DNA from: Chloroflexota bacterium
GTDB lineage: Bacteria > Chloroflexota > UBA11872 > VXOZ01
Direction: 5' to 3'
DNA length: 64,000 bases
NCBI GenBank assembly: GCA_012270555.1
Contig: JAAXIC010000049.1
Location: forward strand, 96,013 to 160,012
Positions 34,150 through 43,197 of the stretch are shown here, piece by piece. The position numbers were made by a program, and so were the translations under genes. Numbering within the stretch: position 1 is the first letter of the stretch; each line of letters starts with the position of its first letter. The notes beneath the pieces were generated by a model, which was not told the DNA's origin, did not search any database, and saw only the letters and a program-made list of their open reading frames with translations.

Positions 34150-34956
34150 TTGCTGAAACTTTCCTGTTCTACACTCTGCTTTACACAGCTACCGCTAGAC
34201 GAGGCCTTGCAACGCATTGGGCAACTTGGGTTTCGTTATGTCGATCTAGGTGTGCAGCACTGGGCGCACGTAAGCGCACTGGAATTGGCGCACTCCAGTG
34301 CTGACACACCGGAGATGCTGCGGCATGAACTAGAACGGGCAGATCTCGCCCTGAGCGCCATGAATGCGGGGCTCGAACGCAACGCAGACACTACGCTGGA
34401 GCAGCAAGTTTCTGCCGTCTGTGCGCTTGCCGCGGCACACAACTTGCCGGCAGTTTGCATCAATGCGCCTCCAAACGGTACACCGTTGGGGACGGCGATA
34501 GACGAACTGCGCCAGCTTGCGGCCGTTGCCGCCCGCTACGACGTCACCCTCTGTCTCGAGACCCATGTCAACTGTCTCACCGAGTTACCGGCGCTGGCCG
34601 TGCGGCTGGTGGAGTCGGCGCCGAATCTCGGCCTCGCCCTCGACCCCTCGCATTTCTATGCCGGACCCTGGCAGGGCCGCGACTTTTCCATTACGTATCC
34701 ACACACCCGCATCGTCCATCTCCGCGACGCTGGCAACTCGCCTGAAAAGATTCTTGTGCCGCCCGGAGAGGGTATTGTCGACTTTGCCGGACTCTTGCGC
34801 GGCCTTGTGCAAAGCGGCTACGCTGGGCCACTCTCCGTGGAGTACATTGATACCCGCGTTTCCCCGGAAGCATACGACGATCATGTGGCACACGTGACTG
34901 AGATGGCCTCGCTGGCAAAGAGTATCCTCACAAACCTTCGGGCACCCTTTTCCTAG
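34150..34956 (+). CDS. Sugar phosphate isomerase/epimerase (xylose isomerase-like TIM barrel)
   Basis: The conserved part begins LKLSCSTLCFTQLPLDEALQ and is a TIM barrel with metal-binding blocks CLETHVN, LALDPSHFYAGPW, RIVHLRDAG and LSVEYIDT. The reaction is probably isomerisation or epimerisation of a sugar or sugar acid. The start is uncertain: TTG at 34150 begins just before the conserved block, while a TTG at 34084 would add 22 residues. No good ribosome-binding site is seen for either. It lies about 170 bp after the trp operon and is likely separate. Confidence 0.82.
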   Translation: MLKLSCSTLCFTQLPLDEALQRIGQLGFRYVDLGVQHWAHVSALELAHSSADTPEMLRHELERADLALSAMNAGLERNADTTLEQQVSAVCALAAAHNLPAVCINAPPNGTPLGTAIDELRQLAAVAARYDVTLCLETHVNCLTELPALAVRLVESAPNLGLALDPSHFYAGPWQGRDFSITYPHTRIVHLRDAGNSPEKILVPPGEGIVDFAGLLRGLVQSGYAGPLSVEYIDTRVSPEAYDDHVAHVTEMASLAKSILTNLRAPFS

Positions 34957-35445
34957 CTCATGCAGTTAGCACTGTCGCCCGTAGATAGGCATCCGTTTAC
35001 AAGGTACGCGCTATTGCTGGGACAATCGCTTAGCGGCGCAGCAGCGCGGGGTTGCGAGCCTACAGCAGGAACGGCCCTGCACATGCAGCCAACTCAATTG
35101 CGGAAAGACTCGAAGACCCTGTGCCCAGGACTTCCGAGCAAAGTCACCTCGATCTCCGATTTCCCGCCCACTCAGCACGTGCATCTTATCCGAGCGATAC
35201 CACAATGACTCCCGGTCGGGCAACTGGTATACTCCTAATCAGCTTGGCAATCATGCGCCCAGGGAGATACCTGGTTTTTTCGTGCTTTCTCACAGAGAGC
35301 AGTCAGTACGCAGGAGAGTTGGTTAATGGTGGGCGCTTGCAGATCTATTTGTTCAATATACACCCAGCCAACCTATGTTCTGCGAACCCGTTTCATAAGC
35401 AGTTCACCGCTCCCTTCATGAGCTAGAAATTCACTGAAGGTGTCT
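34957..35445. other. Intergenic region, nothing recognised
   Basis: This 489-bp stretch contains no supported gene, repeat or terminator. Short open frames here show no family pattern and no ribosome-binding site. Confidence 0.4.
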
Positions 35446-36756
35446 ATGGAAGCCACCGCGACCGCCGCCACACCCGAACGCCCGAGACTCTTGTCAGTCG
35501 CGAGTTGGGTACTCTACGACCTCGCCAACACGATGTTCTCCATGAACATTGTGTCGCTCTTCTTCTCGCTATGGATCGTCAACGACATGGGCGGAAAGGA
35601 TAGCGACTACGGGCTCGCCAATAGCTTTTCGATGTTCATCGTCTTCCTGGCCGCGCCGTTCCTCGGTGCGCTCTCAGACCAGACCCCGCGCCGGATGCCC
35701 TTTCTGATTGCGACGACGCTGGTGTGCTGCTTCGCTACATTCCTGCTGGGCATCACTGGCGTCTTCATCGCTCTCTTGATCTTCATAGTTGCGAACGTCT
35801 TCTATCAGTCCGGCCTGATCTTCTACGACGCGCTATTGCCTGAAGTTAGCACAGAAGAGAACCGGGGGCGCGTGGGCGGCATCGGCGTTGGCGTGGGCTA
35901 TATGGGCTCATTCATCGGGGTCCTGATGGGACTCGTCGTATTGGAGAACTTGCTGGGGCTAGCAGTATTGGAGAGCAATCCTGCTGGCAAGCCGCTCGTC
36001 TTTAAGATCACAGCCGTACTCTTCCTGCTCTTTGCCTTGCCGTGCTTCTTTTGGGTGCGAGAAAAGCCCCGCTTAGGCAAGGTCATGCTGGGGCGCAAGG
36101 CCGCTCAACGCGCGCTTCATGACTTACGAAATACGCTTGTCCGCCTCGACAAACTACCCAACCTGCGGCGTTTTCTTATCGGCCGGGTCTTCTACACTGA
36201 TGCCGCCAACACCTTTATCATCTTCATGGGCATCTACTTGACGAACGAGGTGGGTTTTAGCGAAGCAGAGGTGTACATTGCGTTAATGCTCGGCATCCTC
36301 GGGGCCACTTTGGGCGGGTTGTCGTGGGGCTTTATTGTAGACTGGATTGGGCCTAAGCCGTCCTTGCTCATCGTGCTCGGGCTTTGGTCTCTAGTTATTA
36401 CTCTGACTTTCTCTATCCCTCTCTTCGGCCTCACGCCAGTCATCTTCTGGGCAATAGCGCCGCTCGGAGGGTATGCGCTCGGTGCCACGTGGGCAGCGGA
36501 CCGGCCTTTGATGTTGCGTCTCGCGCCACCGGAACACATCGGCCAGTTCTACGGCCTCTATGCCATGGTGGGGCGCTTTGCGGCCATCATCGGCCCCCTC
36601 GTCTGGGCACTTATCGTAGATGGTTTGGACTGGGGCCGGCCCGCTGCCGTCGCCGCCTTCCTGCCCATGATGGCGATTGCCGCCTGGTTCATCTTCCGCG
36701 TGGACGACACGGCGGAACAGACTGCTTCCGCAGACAAGACTCCCCAAGCCGTCTAA
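35446..36756 (+). CDS. Major facilitator superfamily transporter (UMF1/Atg22-like)
   Basis: The 436-residue protein has about twelve hydrophobic helices. The opening WVLYDLANTMFSMNIVSLFF and the loop after helix 2 to 3 (FLGALSDQTPRRMPF) match the UMF1/Atg22-like branch of the MFS. A central charged loop (EKPRLGKVMLGRKAAQRAL) separates the two six-helix halves. AAGG lies six bases before the ATG at 35446, which is preferred over GTG 35440. The substrate is unknown; related yeast proteins export amino acids from the vacuole. Confidence 0.85.
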   Translation: MEATATAATPERPRLLSVASWVLYDLANTMFSMNIVSLFFSLWIVNDMGGKDSDYGLANSFSMFIVFLAAPFLGALSDQTPRRMPFLIATTLVCCFATFLLGITGVFIALLIFIVANVFYQSGLIFYDALLPEVSTEENRGRVGGIGVGVGYMGSFIGVLMGLVVLENLLGLAVLESNPAGKPLVFKITAVLFLLFALPCFFWVREKPRLGKVMLGRKAAQRALHDLRNTLVRLDKLPNLRRFLIGRVFYTDAANTFIIFMGIYLTNEVGFSEAEVYIALMLGILGATLGGLSWGFIVDWIGPKPSLLIVLGLWSLVITLTFSIPLFGLTPVIFWAIAPLGGYALGATWAADRPLMLRLAPPEHIGQFYGLYAMVGRFAAIIGPLVWALIVDGLDWGRPAAVAAFLPMMAIAAWFIFRVDDTAEQTASADKTPQAV

Positions 36757-37062
36757 ACCGTTTTCCTCTCTTACGGAGACCTTGGCGTACCTCTGGACGG
36801 ACATGCGAAAGTGGGCCGGATCGCTGCCGCTTCCCCCCGATCCTCTCCCCAGAGAGTTTTCCTGTCTGCCGGCCCGGGCCGTACAAAGCTTGTCCCATAC
36901 GTGACACGGGACTCCCAACGGATTGTCTGCTCGCAGCGGTCACACCGACTGCCCCGACCACCGGCCTTAATCTCGCGGTAACCTGCCTTTCATGCTGCTC
37001 TAATCTTCTTCGGAGATACTGGATACAAGAAGAAAGAGAAGCAAAAGAAAGGAAGGTAGTGT
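36757..37062. other. Intergenic region, nothing recognised
   Basis: A 306-bp gap with no gene or repeat recognised. Its last 40 bases are purine-rich (AAGAAGAAAGAG, AAGGAAGG) and provide the ribosome-binding site of the next gene. Confidence 0.4.
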
Positions 37063-37335
37063 ATGCCCCTCCGCCGCCTTGAGCGCGAGTTAACGGACAG
37101 GCCGGACACGCAGTTTCAGGACCTGCGCGGGTTGCGGGTCTACGACCCCTGCAACCGCGTAGTGGGCAAAGTGCGCGCCGTTGTCGTAGACACGGAGACC
37201 AACGAGACGGTCTACGCCGAAATCGCGTCTCCCAGCATTCTGGGGCTGGGGAACCGGCGCCAGCTTGTGCGCCGTGACCGGCTGCACCACAACGCGCGCG
37301 GCCTCCGTCTTACGCGGCCTCCGCCTTATAAGTAG
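37063..37335 (+). CDS. PRC-barrel-like small protein
   Basis: This 90-residue basic protein has one PRC-barrel-like unit, DLRGLRVYDPCNRVVGKV followed by VVVDTETNETVYAEI. PRC barrels occur in RNA-processing and photosynthetic reaction-centre proteins and in many small proteins of unknown role. AGGAAGG lies seven bases before the ATG. Its last ten bases overlap the end of the convergent esterase gene. No function can be assigned. Confidence 0.7.
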   Translation: MPLRRLERELTDRPDTQFQDLRGLRVYDPCNRVVGKVRAVVVDTETNETVYAEIASPSILGLGNRRQLVRRDRLHHNARGLRLTRPPPYK

Positions 37336-38354
37336 GCGTTGAAGAAGTCGAAAGCTTTGGCGCCGCTGAATACGTGCCCGCCATCAAACTCATCGAGCCA
37401 GAGGCTTTCCGATACCTGCGCTGCCGCGTAAATCGTCTCCAAGTGCGCATACGCCTCTCGCGCAGCCTCGATCGGGAAGCCTCCGTCATGTATGCCGGAC
37501 TCGATGAGCAGCGGCCGCGGCGCCACCAGGCCGCACACGTCGGCCACCTCGGCGTATTTTAGTATCCCCGGTACGAACTGCGACCCGCAGAAATTGCCTT
37601 GGGTGAGCGCATACTGTTTGAAGGTCGTCAGATAGCACACCACGTCTGCCGCTTTCACGCGCTCATCCACGGCCGCAAGGTACATCGAGCGCGTGCCGCC
37701 AAATGAGAGGCCGATGCAGCCCAGCCGGTCCGCGTCCACCTCCGGCCGGCTCGCCAGGTAATCAAGACCCCGCATATCGTCCCAGGTGTTGAGCGCCATC
37801 AGGTTCATCCCGAACAGGAATGTCATGATGCCGTTCACGTTGCAGCCGTCCCGTTTGCCGAAACGCCGAAAGCCTTCTCTGCGCTCGCCAAAACCGCGCG
37901 CGTCGGGGCACAGGGTCACATAACCGCGCTTGGCAAGCTGCAGGCCGTAGTCATAGTTGGCGCGTTCGATCGTGCGGGCCCTATCTTCCTCACCGTAGTC
38001 CACATGCGCCACGTTATCCTTGCCGTCTAACCCGTGACCGTGCAAACAAATGATGCCCGGCGCCGGCGTTGAGACATTATCCGGAATCAAGAGCCATGCC
38101 GGTACCTGCACATCTTCCTCAGTGGTGTACACCACTTTTTCGTAGTGCACGCCAAACTGCTCCCGCTCCTCGATAACGTGCGCATCCAGCGGCACCTGTT
38201 CGGGGAATGGCTCCATGAGTTCCAGCAGTCTGGCGCGTAGGCGCTGTTGCCACGTGTACCACTCATCCCGGCTCTCCCCGGCAAAGCGCAGCAACGGGGG
38301 ATGCTTGTCGTAGTACGCCATGATGTAGGAATCGAAATCAAGAACATCGCTCAT
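37326..38354 (-). CDS. Dienelactone hydrolase/acetyl xylan esterase-like hydrolase, copy 1
   Basis: This alpha/beta hydrolase of 342 residues has its nucleophile S217 in GCIGLSFGG, an oxyanion-side block GIICLHGHG, RGFGERREGFRRFG, and a C-terminal DGGHVFSG block with the catalytic His. The N-terminal DFDSYIMAYYDKHPPLL is shared only with its neighbour at 38715. AGGAGAGG lies seven bases before the ATG at 38354; a start at 38375 would precede that site. No signal peptide is seen. It is the last gene of a minus-strand run and overlaps the end of the plus-strand PRC-barrel gene. Confidence 0.86.
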   Translation of the reverse strand: MSDVLDFDSYIMAYYDKHPPLLRFAGESRDEWYTWQQRLRARLLELMEPFPEQVPLDAHVIEEREQFGVHYEKVVYTTEEDVQVPAWLLIPDNVSTPAPGIICLHGHGLDGKDNVAHVDYGEEDRARTIERANYDYGLQLAKRGYVTLCPDARGFGERREGFRRFGKRDGCNVNGIMTFLFGMNLMALNTWDDMRGLDYLASRPEVDADRLGCIGLSFGGTRSMYLAAVDERVKAADVVCYLTTFKQYALTQGNFCGSQFVPGILKYAEVADVCGLVAPRPLLIESGIHDGGFPIEAAREAYAHLETIYAAAQVSESLWLDEFDGGHVFSGAKAFDFFNAYL

Positions 38355-38714
38355 GAGGTGCCTCTCCTGGTTCAATACATCGACTACTCTCTCTTAGCTT
38401 ATCCAACCCCTCCACTGACCGCTCCAATTCTCATCTCGAATTGTAACCGCACTTCTCTACCAAGCCTACTCGCTAGGCAAGAGCATTCAATAGTGCCTCG
38501 AATGCATCTCGGCAGATCGTTGTGTGTGGGCGGGACTAAACTACAGCACGACCTACAACAGGTTGGCCAATCAGGGAATAACGCAGTGCCCGTTGGCTCA
38601 ATAAGCAGCGAGACTGCATGCGGAGAACTCTTGTTGGGAGGCATTCTTGGGTTCGGTCGCCAGCGTCGCGTCGTGCCCTGCGAAAAGCTCCGCAACCTCC
38701 CCCAGGGCTCTGCC
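38355..38714. other. Intergenic region between the paired esterase genes
   Basis: This 360-bp gap contains no supported gene and no repeat of the families described here. The esterase upstream of it is therefore not tightly coupled to the one downstream. Confidence 0.4.
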
Positions 38715-39746
38715 TCACAGATACGCGTTGAAGAAGTCAAAGGCTTTGGCCCCGCTGAACCGGTGTCCGCCGTCGAATTCATCGAGCCAGAGGCTTTCCG
38801 GTACCTGCGCCGCTGTATAGATGCGCTCTAAGTGGGCGTACGCCTCACGCGCGGCCTCAATCGGAAAGCCTCCGTCTTGAATGCCGGACTCGATGAGGAG
38901 CGGCCGCGGCGCCACCAAGCCACAGATGTCGGCCACTTCCGCGTACTTGAGAATCCCCGGCACGAACTGCGAACCGCAGAAGTTCCCTTGCGTCAGCGCA
39001 TACTGTTTGAAGGTCGTCAGATAACACACCACGGAAGACGCTTTCACGCGCTCATCCACCGCCGAGAGGTACATCGAGCGCGTGCCGCCAAGTGATAAGC
39101 CGATGCAACCGAGCCGGTCCGCATCCACTTCCGGGCGACTCCCGAGATAGTCGAGACCCCGCATGTCGTCCCAGGTGTTCAATGCCGTGAGGTTCATGCC
39201 GAAGAGGAAGGTCATGATGCCGTTCACGTTGCAACCGTCCCGATTGCCGAAGCGCCGAAAGCCCTCTCTGCGCTCGCCAAAGCCGCGCGCATCGGGACAT
39301 AGCGTTACAAAGCCGCGTTTGGCGAACTGCAAGCCGTAGTCATAGTTGTAGTTCTTGATCGTCCGCGCGAGTTCCTCTTCGCCATGGTCCACGTGTGCCA
39401 CGGGATCTTTGCCGTGCGGCCCCCCGTGACCGTGCAAACAAATGATGCCCGGCGCCGGCGTTGCCACGTTCTCCGGAATGAGCAGCCACGCCGGAACTTG
39501 CACATCCTCTGCGGTGGTATACACCACTTTCTCGTAGTGCACGCCGAACTGCTCCCGCTCCTCGACAACCCGCGCCTCCGGCGGTACCTGCTCCGGAAAT
39601 GGCTCCATGAGTTCAAGCAGTTTGGTACGTAAGCGTTGCTGCCAGACATACCACTCATCCCGGCTCTTACCGGCAAAGTGCATGAGCGGAGGGTGTTTGT
39701 CGTAGTACGCCATGATGTACGTATCGAAGTCGAACACATCGGTCAT
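38715..39746 (-). CDS. Dienelactone hydrolase/acetyl xylan esterase-like hydrolase, copy 2
   Basis: This 343-residue protein is the tandem paralog of the esterase at 37326. The order and wording of all blocks match: YIMAYYDKHPPL, GIICLHGHGGPHG, GFGERREGFRRFG, the nucleophile S218 in GCIGLSLGG, and DGGHRFSG. The duplication must be fairly recent because the loops are also conserved. It lies 51 bp after the ferredoxin gene on the same strand and may be the end of that operon or separately transcribed. Probable substrates are acylated sugars or lactones. Confidence 0.86.
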   Translation of the reverse strand: MTDVFDFDTYIMAYYDKHPPLMHFAGKSRDEWYVWQQRLRTKLLELMEPFPEQVPPEARVVEEREQFGVHYEKVVYTTAEDVQVPAWLLIPENVATPAPGIICLHGHGGPHGKDPVAHVDHGEEELARTIKNYNYDYGLQFAKRGFVTLCPDARGFGERREGFRRFGNRDGCNVNGIMTFLFGMNLTALNTWDDMRGLDYLGSRPEVDADRLGCIGLSLGGTRSMYLSAVDERVKASSVVCYLTTFKQYALTQGNFCGSQFVPGILKYAEVADICGLVAPRPLLIESGIQDGGFPIEAAREAYAHLERIYTAAQVPESLWLDEFDGGHRFSGAKAFDFFNAYL

Positions 39747-39797
39747 GGGAACGCTCTCTTTCTTGATTACACTCGTCGCTCAACGACTAGCAAGCCG

Positions 39798-40034
39798 CTA
39801 GGATACTTGCGCTAGCTCCACAACGTTGAATGGCACCTCACGGGGATTTTCCGGCCCAACGTAGATCGCGTCAGTGGGACAGTATATCTCGCAGAGCAGG
39901 CACGACTGGCAGTCGTCCTGGTACCGGATGTAGGCTTTCTTCTTGTCATCCATGCGGAGCACGTCGAGCGGACAGACCTTCACACAGAGTTTACAGCCAA
40001 TGCAGAGGTCTTCGTATACTTTTTCAATTGCCAC
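39798..40034 (-). CDS. Dicluster 4Fe-4S ferredoxin (AprB-like)
   Basis: This 78-residue protein has two complete cluster motifs, CIGCKLCVKVCP and CQSCLLCEIYCP, that bind two [4Fe-4S] clusters. It is the downstream neighbour of a FAD oxidoreductase of the AprA/FrdA type and probably forms the electron-transfer subunit of one enzyme, comparable to AprB beside AprA. A GTG or alternative start is not needed; the ATG starts right at the first conserved residues. Confidence 0.92.
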   Translation of the reverse strand: MAIEKVYEDLCIGCKLCVKVCPLDVLRMDDKKKAYIRYQDDCQSCLLCEIYCPTDAIYVGPENPREVPFNVVELAQVS

Positions 40035-40107
40035 TAGTGAGAGTCTCCGCGTTGATAAAACGGATAGATTCTAGTTCGACTGTCGTAAATGTCAGCTGCA
40101 AGAGAAG

Positions 40108-41829
40108 TCACACTGCTGCCGCTGATTCGAGTATTCCCAGTTCTTCCAGTCGTTTGCGGGGCACTGAAACGTACCGAAAATCCGGCTCACCCTTTTCGTC
40201 GGGCTCCGCCACGATCCACTTGAGCCAGCCGGTATCGTCACGCTGAGGATAGTCTTCACGGAAGTGCCAACCCCGGCTTTCCGTCCGCAAGAGCGCGGCT
40301 TCGTACATCAGATCCGTCGTGAGAGCGGTCGCTTCTACCTCGTAGCACTTTACCAACTCATGGAAGTCCGGCGCAAAGAGGTTCGGCACCACCTCTTCTT
40401 GGAGAGTCCGCACGTGCGCCAAGGCACGCTGCATGCGTTCACCTTCGCGGAATATGTTGACTTCCGGCGGCATGGCCTGGGTCTGCAATTGTCCGTAGAC
40501 CACATCGGGAAGCAGGCCGCCTGTGCGTTCCATGGGTCGCAGCGCTTCTGCCAATTCGCTCTTCCACTTAGCGTCTGAATGCGCTTCCTGCCCAGAGTTT
40601 TGTGCAAACTCGCCCGCCCCCACGCCCGCCGCATAGCCGCTGCCATTCGCCCAGGCGAGATTGAGAAAGGTGATGCCGCTGGATGCTCCCACCACGTATC
40701 CGCGTGTTGCCGCGTCACCGGCAACGAAGAGTCCCGGCACGCTGGCAGCCATGGTCGTATCCGTAAAGTAGACCCCGGCTGAACCCGAAACAGAACCATT
40801 AAAGCCAGGATGCCACTGCGTACGATCGGCGAAGAGGTCCTGGCCGCTGCGGCGGGCGAGCTCGGCAATATGCTTGAAGGCGTGCAGCCACATTTCACGG
40901 TCTTTGACGGGAACCGCTGACAAATCAAGCTGAATTGGGCCACGCCCTTCCCGGATTTCCGATGCCATGCCCCGGGCGATCACGTGGATAGCCGGCGGCA
41001 CCTTGTCCGAGTACTTGCCGAGAAAAGGTTCACCCTCGCCATTCAGGTACTTACCGCCGATGGCAGCCAGAATGCACTGTCCATGACTGTCGAAGCGAGT
41101 ATTGGTGGCAATATAGCCGTTGGCATACTCCATATTCATCAAGGCCGCGCCCACGTCCCACGCCAGTTTGTACGCCTCGCCACAGAGCATGTCGTGACCG
41201 AAATGGGTGCCTTTCCAGGCACAGCCTCCCGCCGCGAGCACAATGGCTTTGGCCTGTATGAGGCAGAGGCGCTCGTCCTGCCGGCGGATGCCGACCGCAC
41301 CGACAATTCGACCGTCTTGTACAAGGAGCTTAACGATGGTGGTGTGATCGAGGAGCTTCGCTTGCTTCGTGCGCAAGACCTGTTTGCGCATGAGCTTCAT
41401 CAGTTCAACGCTGTCGAGACCGAGCCGCCACACCGTCTCCCGCGAACCGACGTAGATCAAGCGGCGATGCAGAGAGCCGGCCTGGCCTTCAGCCGCGTCG
41501 TCGTGGCGGTCGAACGGTGCGCCCCAGCCATCCAATTCCGCGATACGCTCATAGTTGGCCTGCACCAACCACTCCACCCAAGCGGGGTCTAGGAGCAACT
41601 CGCTTTCACGGCAGTGCTCGCGGACGAAGTCCGTGGGATCGTCTTCCGGCGTGAGGTAAAGCACCACTCCGCCCGCAAACACACTGCAGCCGGAACCGCC
41701 CACGAAGCCTTTGTCTACCACCAGCGCCCGGCTGCCTTGACGCGTGGCAGCAATGGCTGCCCAGCAGCCGGCGAGCCCGCCGCCGATTACGAGGACATCG
41801 GTGGTGTAGACATCATGCGGTACTTCCAC
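40108..41829 (-). CDS. FAD-dependent oxidoreductase (fumarate reductase/AprA-like flavoprotein)
   Basis: About 573 residues. The FAD-binding motif is DVLVIGGGLAGCWAA, followed by GGSGCSVFAGG; a second FAD region is SVPGLFVAGDAATRG and VGASSGITFLNLAWANG. The layout is that of the fumarate reductase, L-aspartate oxidase and adenylylsulfate reductase alpha group. With the following dicluster ferredoxin it forms an AprAB-like pair, and the adjacent SsuABC/TauABC-like transporter suggests a role with a sulfur-containing or organic acid substrate. I place the start at GTG 41829: GAGGG lies five bases before it, and those bases are part of a family A repeat. Confidence 0.88.
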   Translation of the reverse strand: MEVPHDVYTTDVLVIGGGLAGCWAAIAATRQGSRALVVDKGFVGGSGCSVFAGGVVLYLTPEDDPTDFVREHCRESELLLDPAWVEWLVQANYERIAELDGWGAPFDRHDDAAEGQAGSLHRRLIYVGSRETVWRLGLDSVELMKLMRKQVLRTKQAKLLDHTTIVKLLVQDGRIVGAVGIRRQDERLCLIQAKAIVLAAGGCAWKGTHFGHDMLCGEAYKLAWDVGAALMNMEYANGYIATNTRFDSHGQCILAAIGGKYLNGEGEPFLGKYSDKVPPAIHVIARGMASEIREGRGPIQLDLSAVPVKDREMWLHAFKHIAELARRSGQDLFADRTQWHPGFNGSVSGSAGVYFTDTTMAASVPGLFVAGDAATRGYVVGASSGITFLNLAWANGSGYAAGVGAGEFAQNSGQEAHSDAKWKSELAEALRPMERTGGLLPDVVYGQLQTQAMPPEVNIFREGERMQRALAHVRTLQEEVVPNLFAPDFHELVKCYEVEATALTTDLMYEAALLRTESRGWHFREDYPQRDDTGWLKWIVAEPDEKGEPDFRYVSVPRKRLEELGILESAAAV

Positions 41830-41833
41830 GAAG

Positions 41834-41868
41834 ACCCTCACCCTAGCCCTCTCCCAGAGGGAGAGGGG
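41834..41868. repeat. Dispersed repeat family A touching the flavoprotein start
   Basis: Read on the minus strand this is CCCTCTCCCTCTGGGAGAGG followed by GCTAGGGTGAGGGTC. Its last bases (GAGGG) are the ribosome-binding site of the GTG start at 41829. Confidence 0.75.
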
Positions 41869-42051
41869 ATAATCTCAGAGCCTATTGCCTGACGAGTCCA
41901 TACAGTAAACGGCGCTAAGCGCCCGGAATTGATACCACTTGCTTGCCGACGGCAGTGCAATCCGCGCCTCACGTCCCCGGTAGCGCAGTCCCTTCGACAG
42001 AACCTGTGCTGAGCGCAGGCGCTTGTCCTCCGCTTCTCTCTTTCGTAGCGC

Positions 42052-42284
42052 GGGGGCTTGTCCCCAATGCTGTCGCATTAAGATCAAGGCGGTACGCTCA
42101 TTGGGCGCGCTCTGCCCCCTCTCCCGGGGGAGAGGGCCGGGGTGAGGGGAAATGGAAGCATGTCGACAGGCGGGCGCAGAGCCTGCCCCGTACGTGATAC
42201 GGGGTTGCAAACCTACACTGCCGGGGACGTGAGGCGCGGTGTTCATTACCATTTTTCTAGTGCGACAACATTGGGACTTGTCCC
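42052..42284. repeat. ~235-bp composite repeat with terminal inverted repeats, inverted copy
   Basis: Starts GGGGGCTTGTCCCCAATGCT then GTCGCATTAA and ends TGCGACAACATTGGGACTTG then TCCC. The inside repeats, in reverse, the parts at 20876-21110: CGGTACGCTCATTGGGCGCG, a family A palindrome (42115-42149), GGGCGCAGAGCCTGCCCCGT, GGTTGCAAACCTAC and GGGGACGTGAGGCGCGG. It fills most of the 488-bp gap 41842-42329 between the flavoprotein and permease genes. Just outside it, 41960-42030 holds a family B fragment and a CTTCGACAG/CTGTGCTGAG fragment. Confidence 0.65.
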
Positions 42285-42329
42285 TCGCTCTTTCTCGCAA
42301 CACAGAAACACCCTTCTCAGGCAAAGCAC

Positions 42330-43193
42330 TCAGCGCTCCTCCTGATCCCAGGATGCATGCACGCGCAGCAAGCGGATGAGCTGATCTAGCGCATAACCAA
42401 TGACCCCAATAATGAGGATCACGGCCATGAGTTCACCGTAGTTGAAACGGTCGCGTGTATCCAAAATGTAATAGCCGAGACCATCGGAAACACCCAGCAT
42501 CTCCGCGGGTACCAAGACTACCCAGGCAAGACCCACCGCAAGCCGCAGTCCCGTAAGCATGTCCGGCACGACGGCTGGCAGGATGACCATGCGCACAAGC
42601 TTCCATTCGTTCGCTCCCAGGGTGCGCGCCGCACGGATCCACCGTTGGTCGAGGCTGCTCACACCGTGCGCCGTGTTGATTATCATCGGCCAGACCGCGG
42701 CAATGGCGATCAAGAAGATCACGGGATTGTTGCCCACACCGAAGGCGATAATGGCAATTGGCATCCAAGAGAGCGGCGAAATCATCCGCAGAAACTGAAA
42801 CGCCAGTGAAGACGCGCGCTCAGCCGTGCGGTAGTGGCCAATGACCACGCCGATAGGCACCCCAATCGCCACCGCCAATGCAAGTCCCAAGACAATGCGC
42901 TCCAAGCTCGCGAAGATGTGGGAATATATGACACCACTGACGAAGAAGCCAACCAGTTCGCGAAAAGCGTTGCGCGGCTGAAAGGCGGTAACAATGCTAG
43001 AGTCCGACAGCAACCCACTCGTCAGCAATTGCCAAACGAGCAGGATGACGAGGAAGCCGACGACCGGCAGTCCGAAGCCGCGAATATGCGCCCGCCAGCG
43101 ACTGTCTGCCGGCGCGGACACGGCTATCCCTGTCCCTGACCCAGTTCGTTCTTCCTCGCGAAGTTGCTCGGCCAGCCGCCCCTCTGTGCTCAT
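42330..43193 (-). CDS. ABC transporter permease (SsuC/TauC/NrtB-like)
   Basis: This 287-residue membrane protein has about six helices and the EAA loop (GANEWKLVRMVILPAVVPDM) of the nitrate/sulfonate/taurine permease family. The N-terminal 45 residues are hydrophilic. I place the start at ATG 43193, five bases after the stop of the solute-binding protein gene; a longer reading from 43268 would overlap that gene by about 70 bases. It forms the channel of the importer with the adjacent ATPase and lipoprotein. Confidence 0.9.
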   Translation of the reverse strand: MSTEGRLAEQLREEERTGSGTGIAVSAPADSRWRAHIRGFGLPVVGFLVILLVWQLLTSGLLSDSSIVTAFQPRNAFRELVGFFVSGVIYSHIFASLERIVLGLALAVAIGVPIGVVIGHYRTAERASSLAFQFLRMISPLSWMPIAIIAFGVGNNPVIFLIAIAAVWPMIINTAHGVSSLDQRWIRAARTLGANEWKLVRMVILPAVVPDMLTGLRLAVGLAWVVLVPAEMLGVSDGLGYYILDTRDRFNYGELMAVILIIGVIGYALDQLIRLLRVHASWDQEER

Positions 43194-43197
43194 GGCC

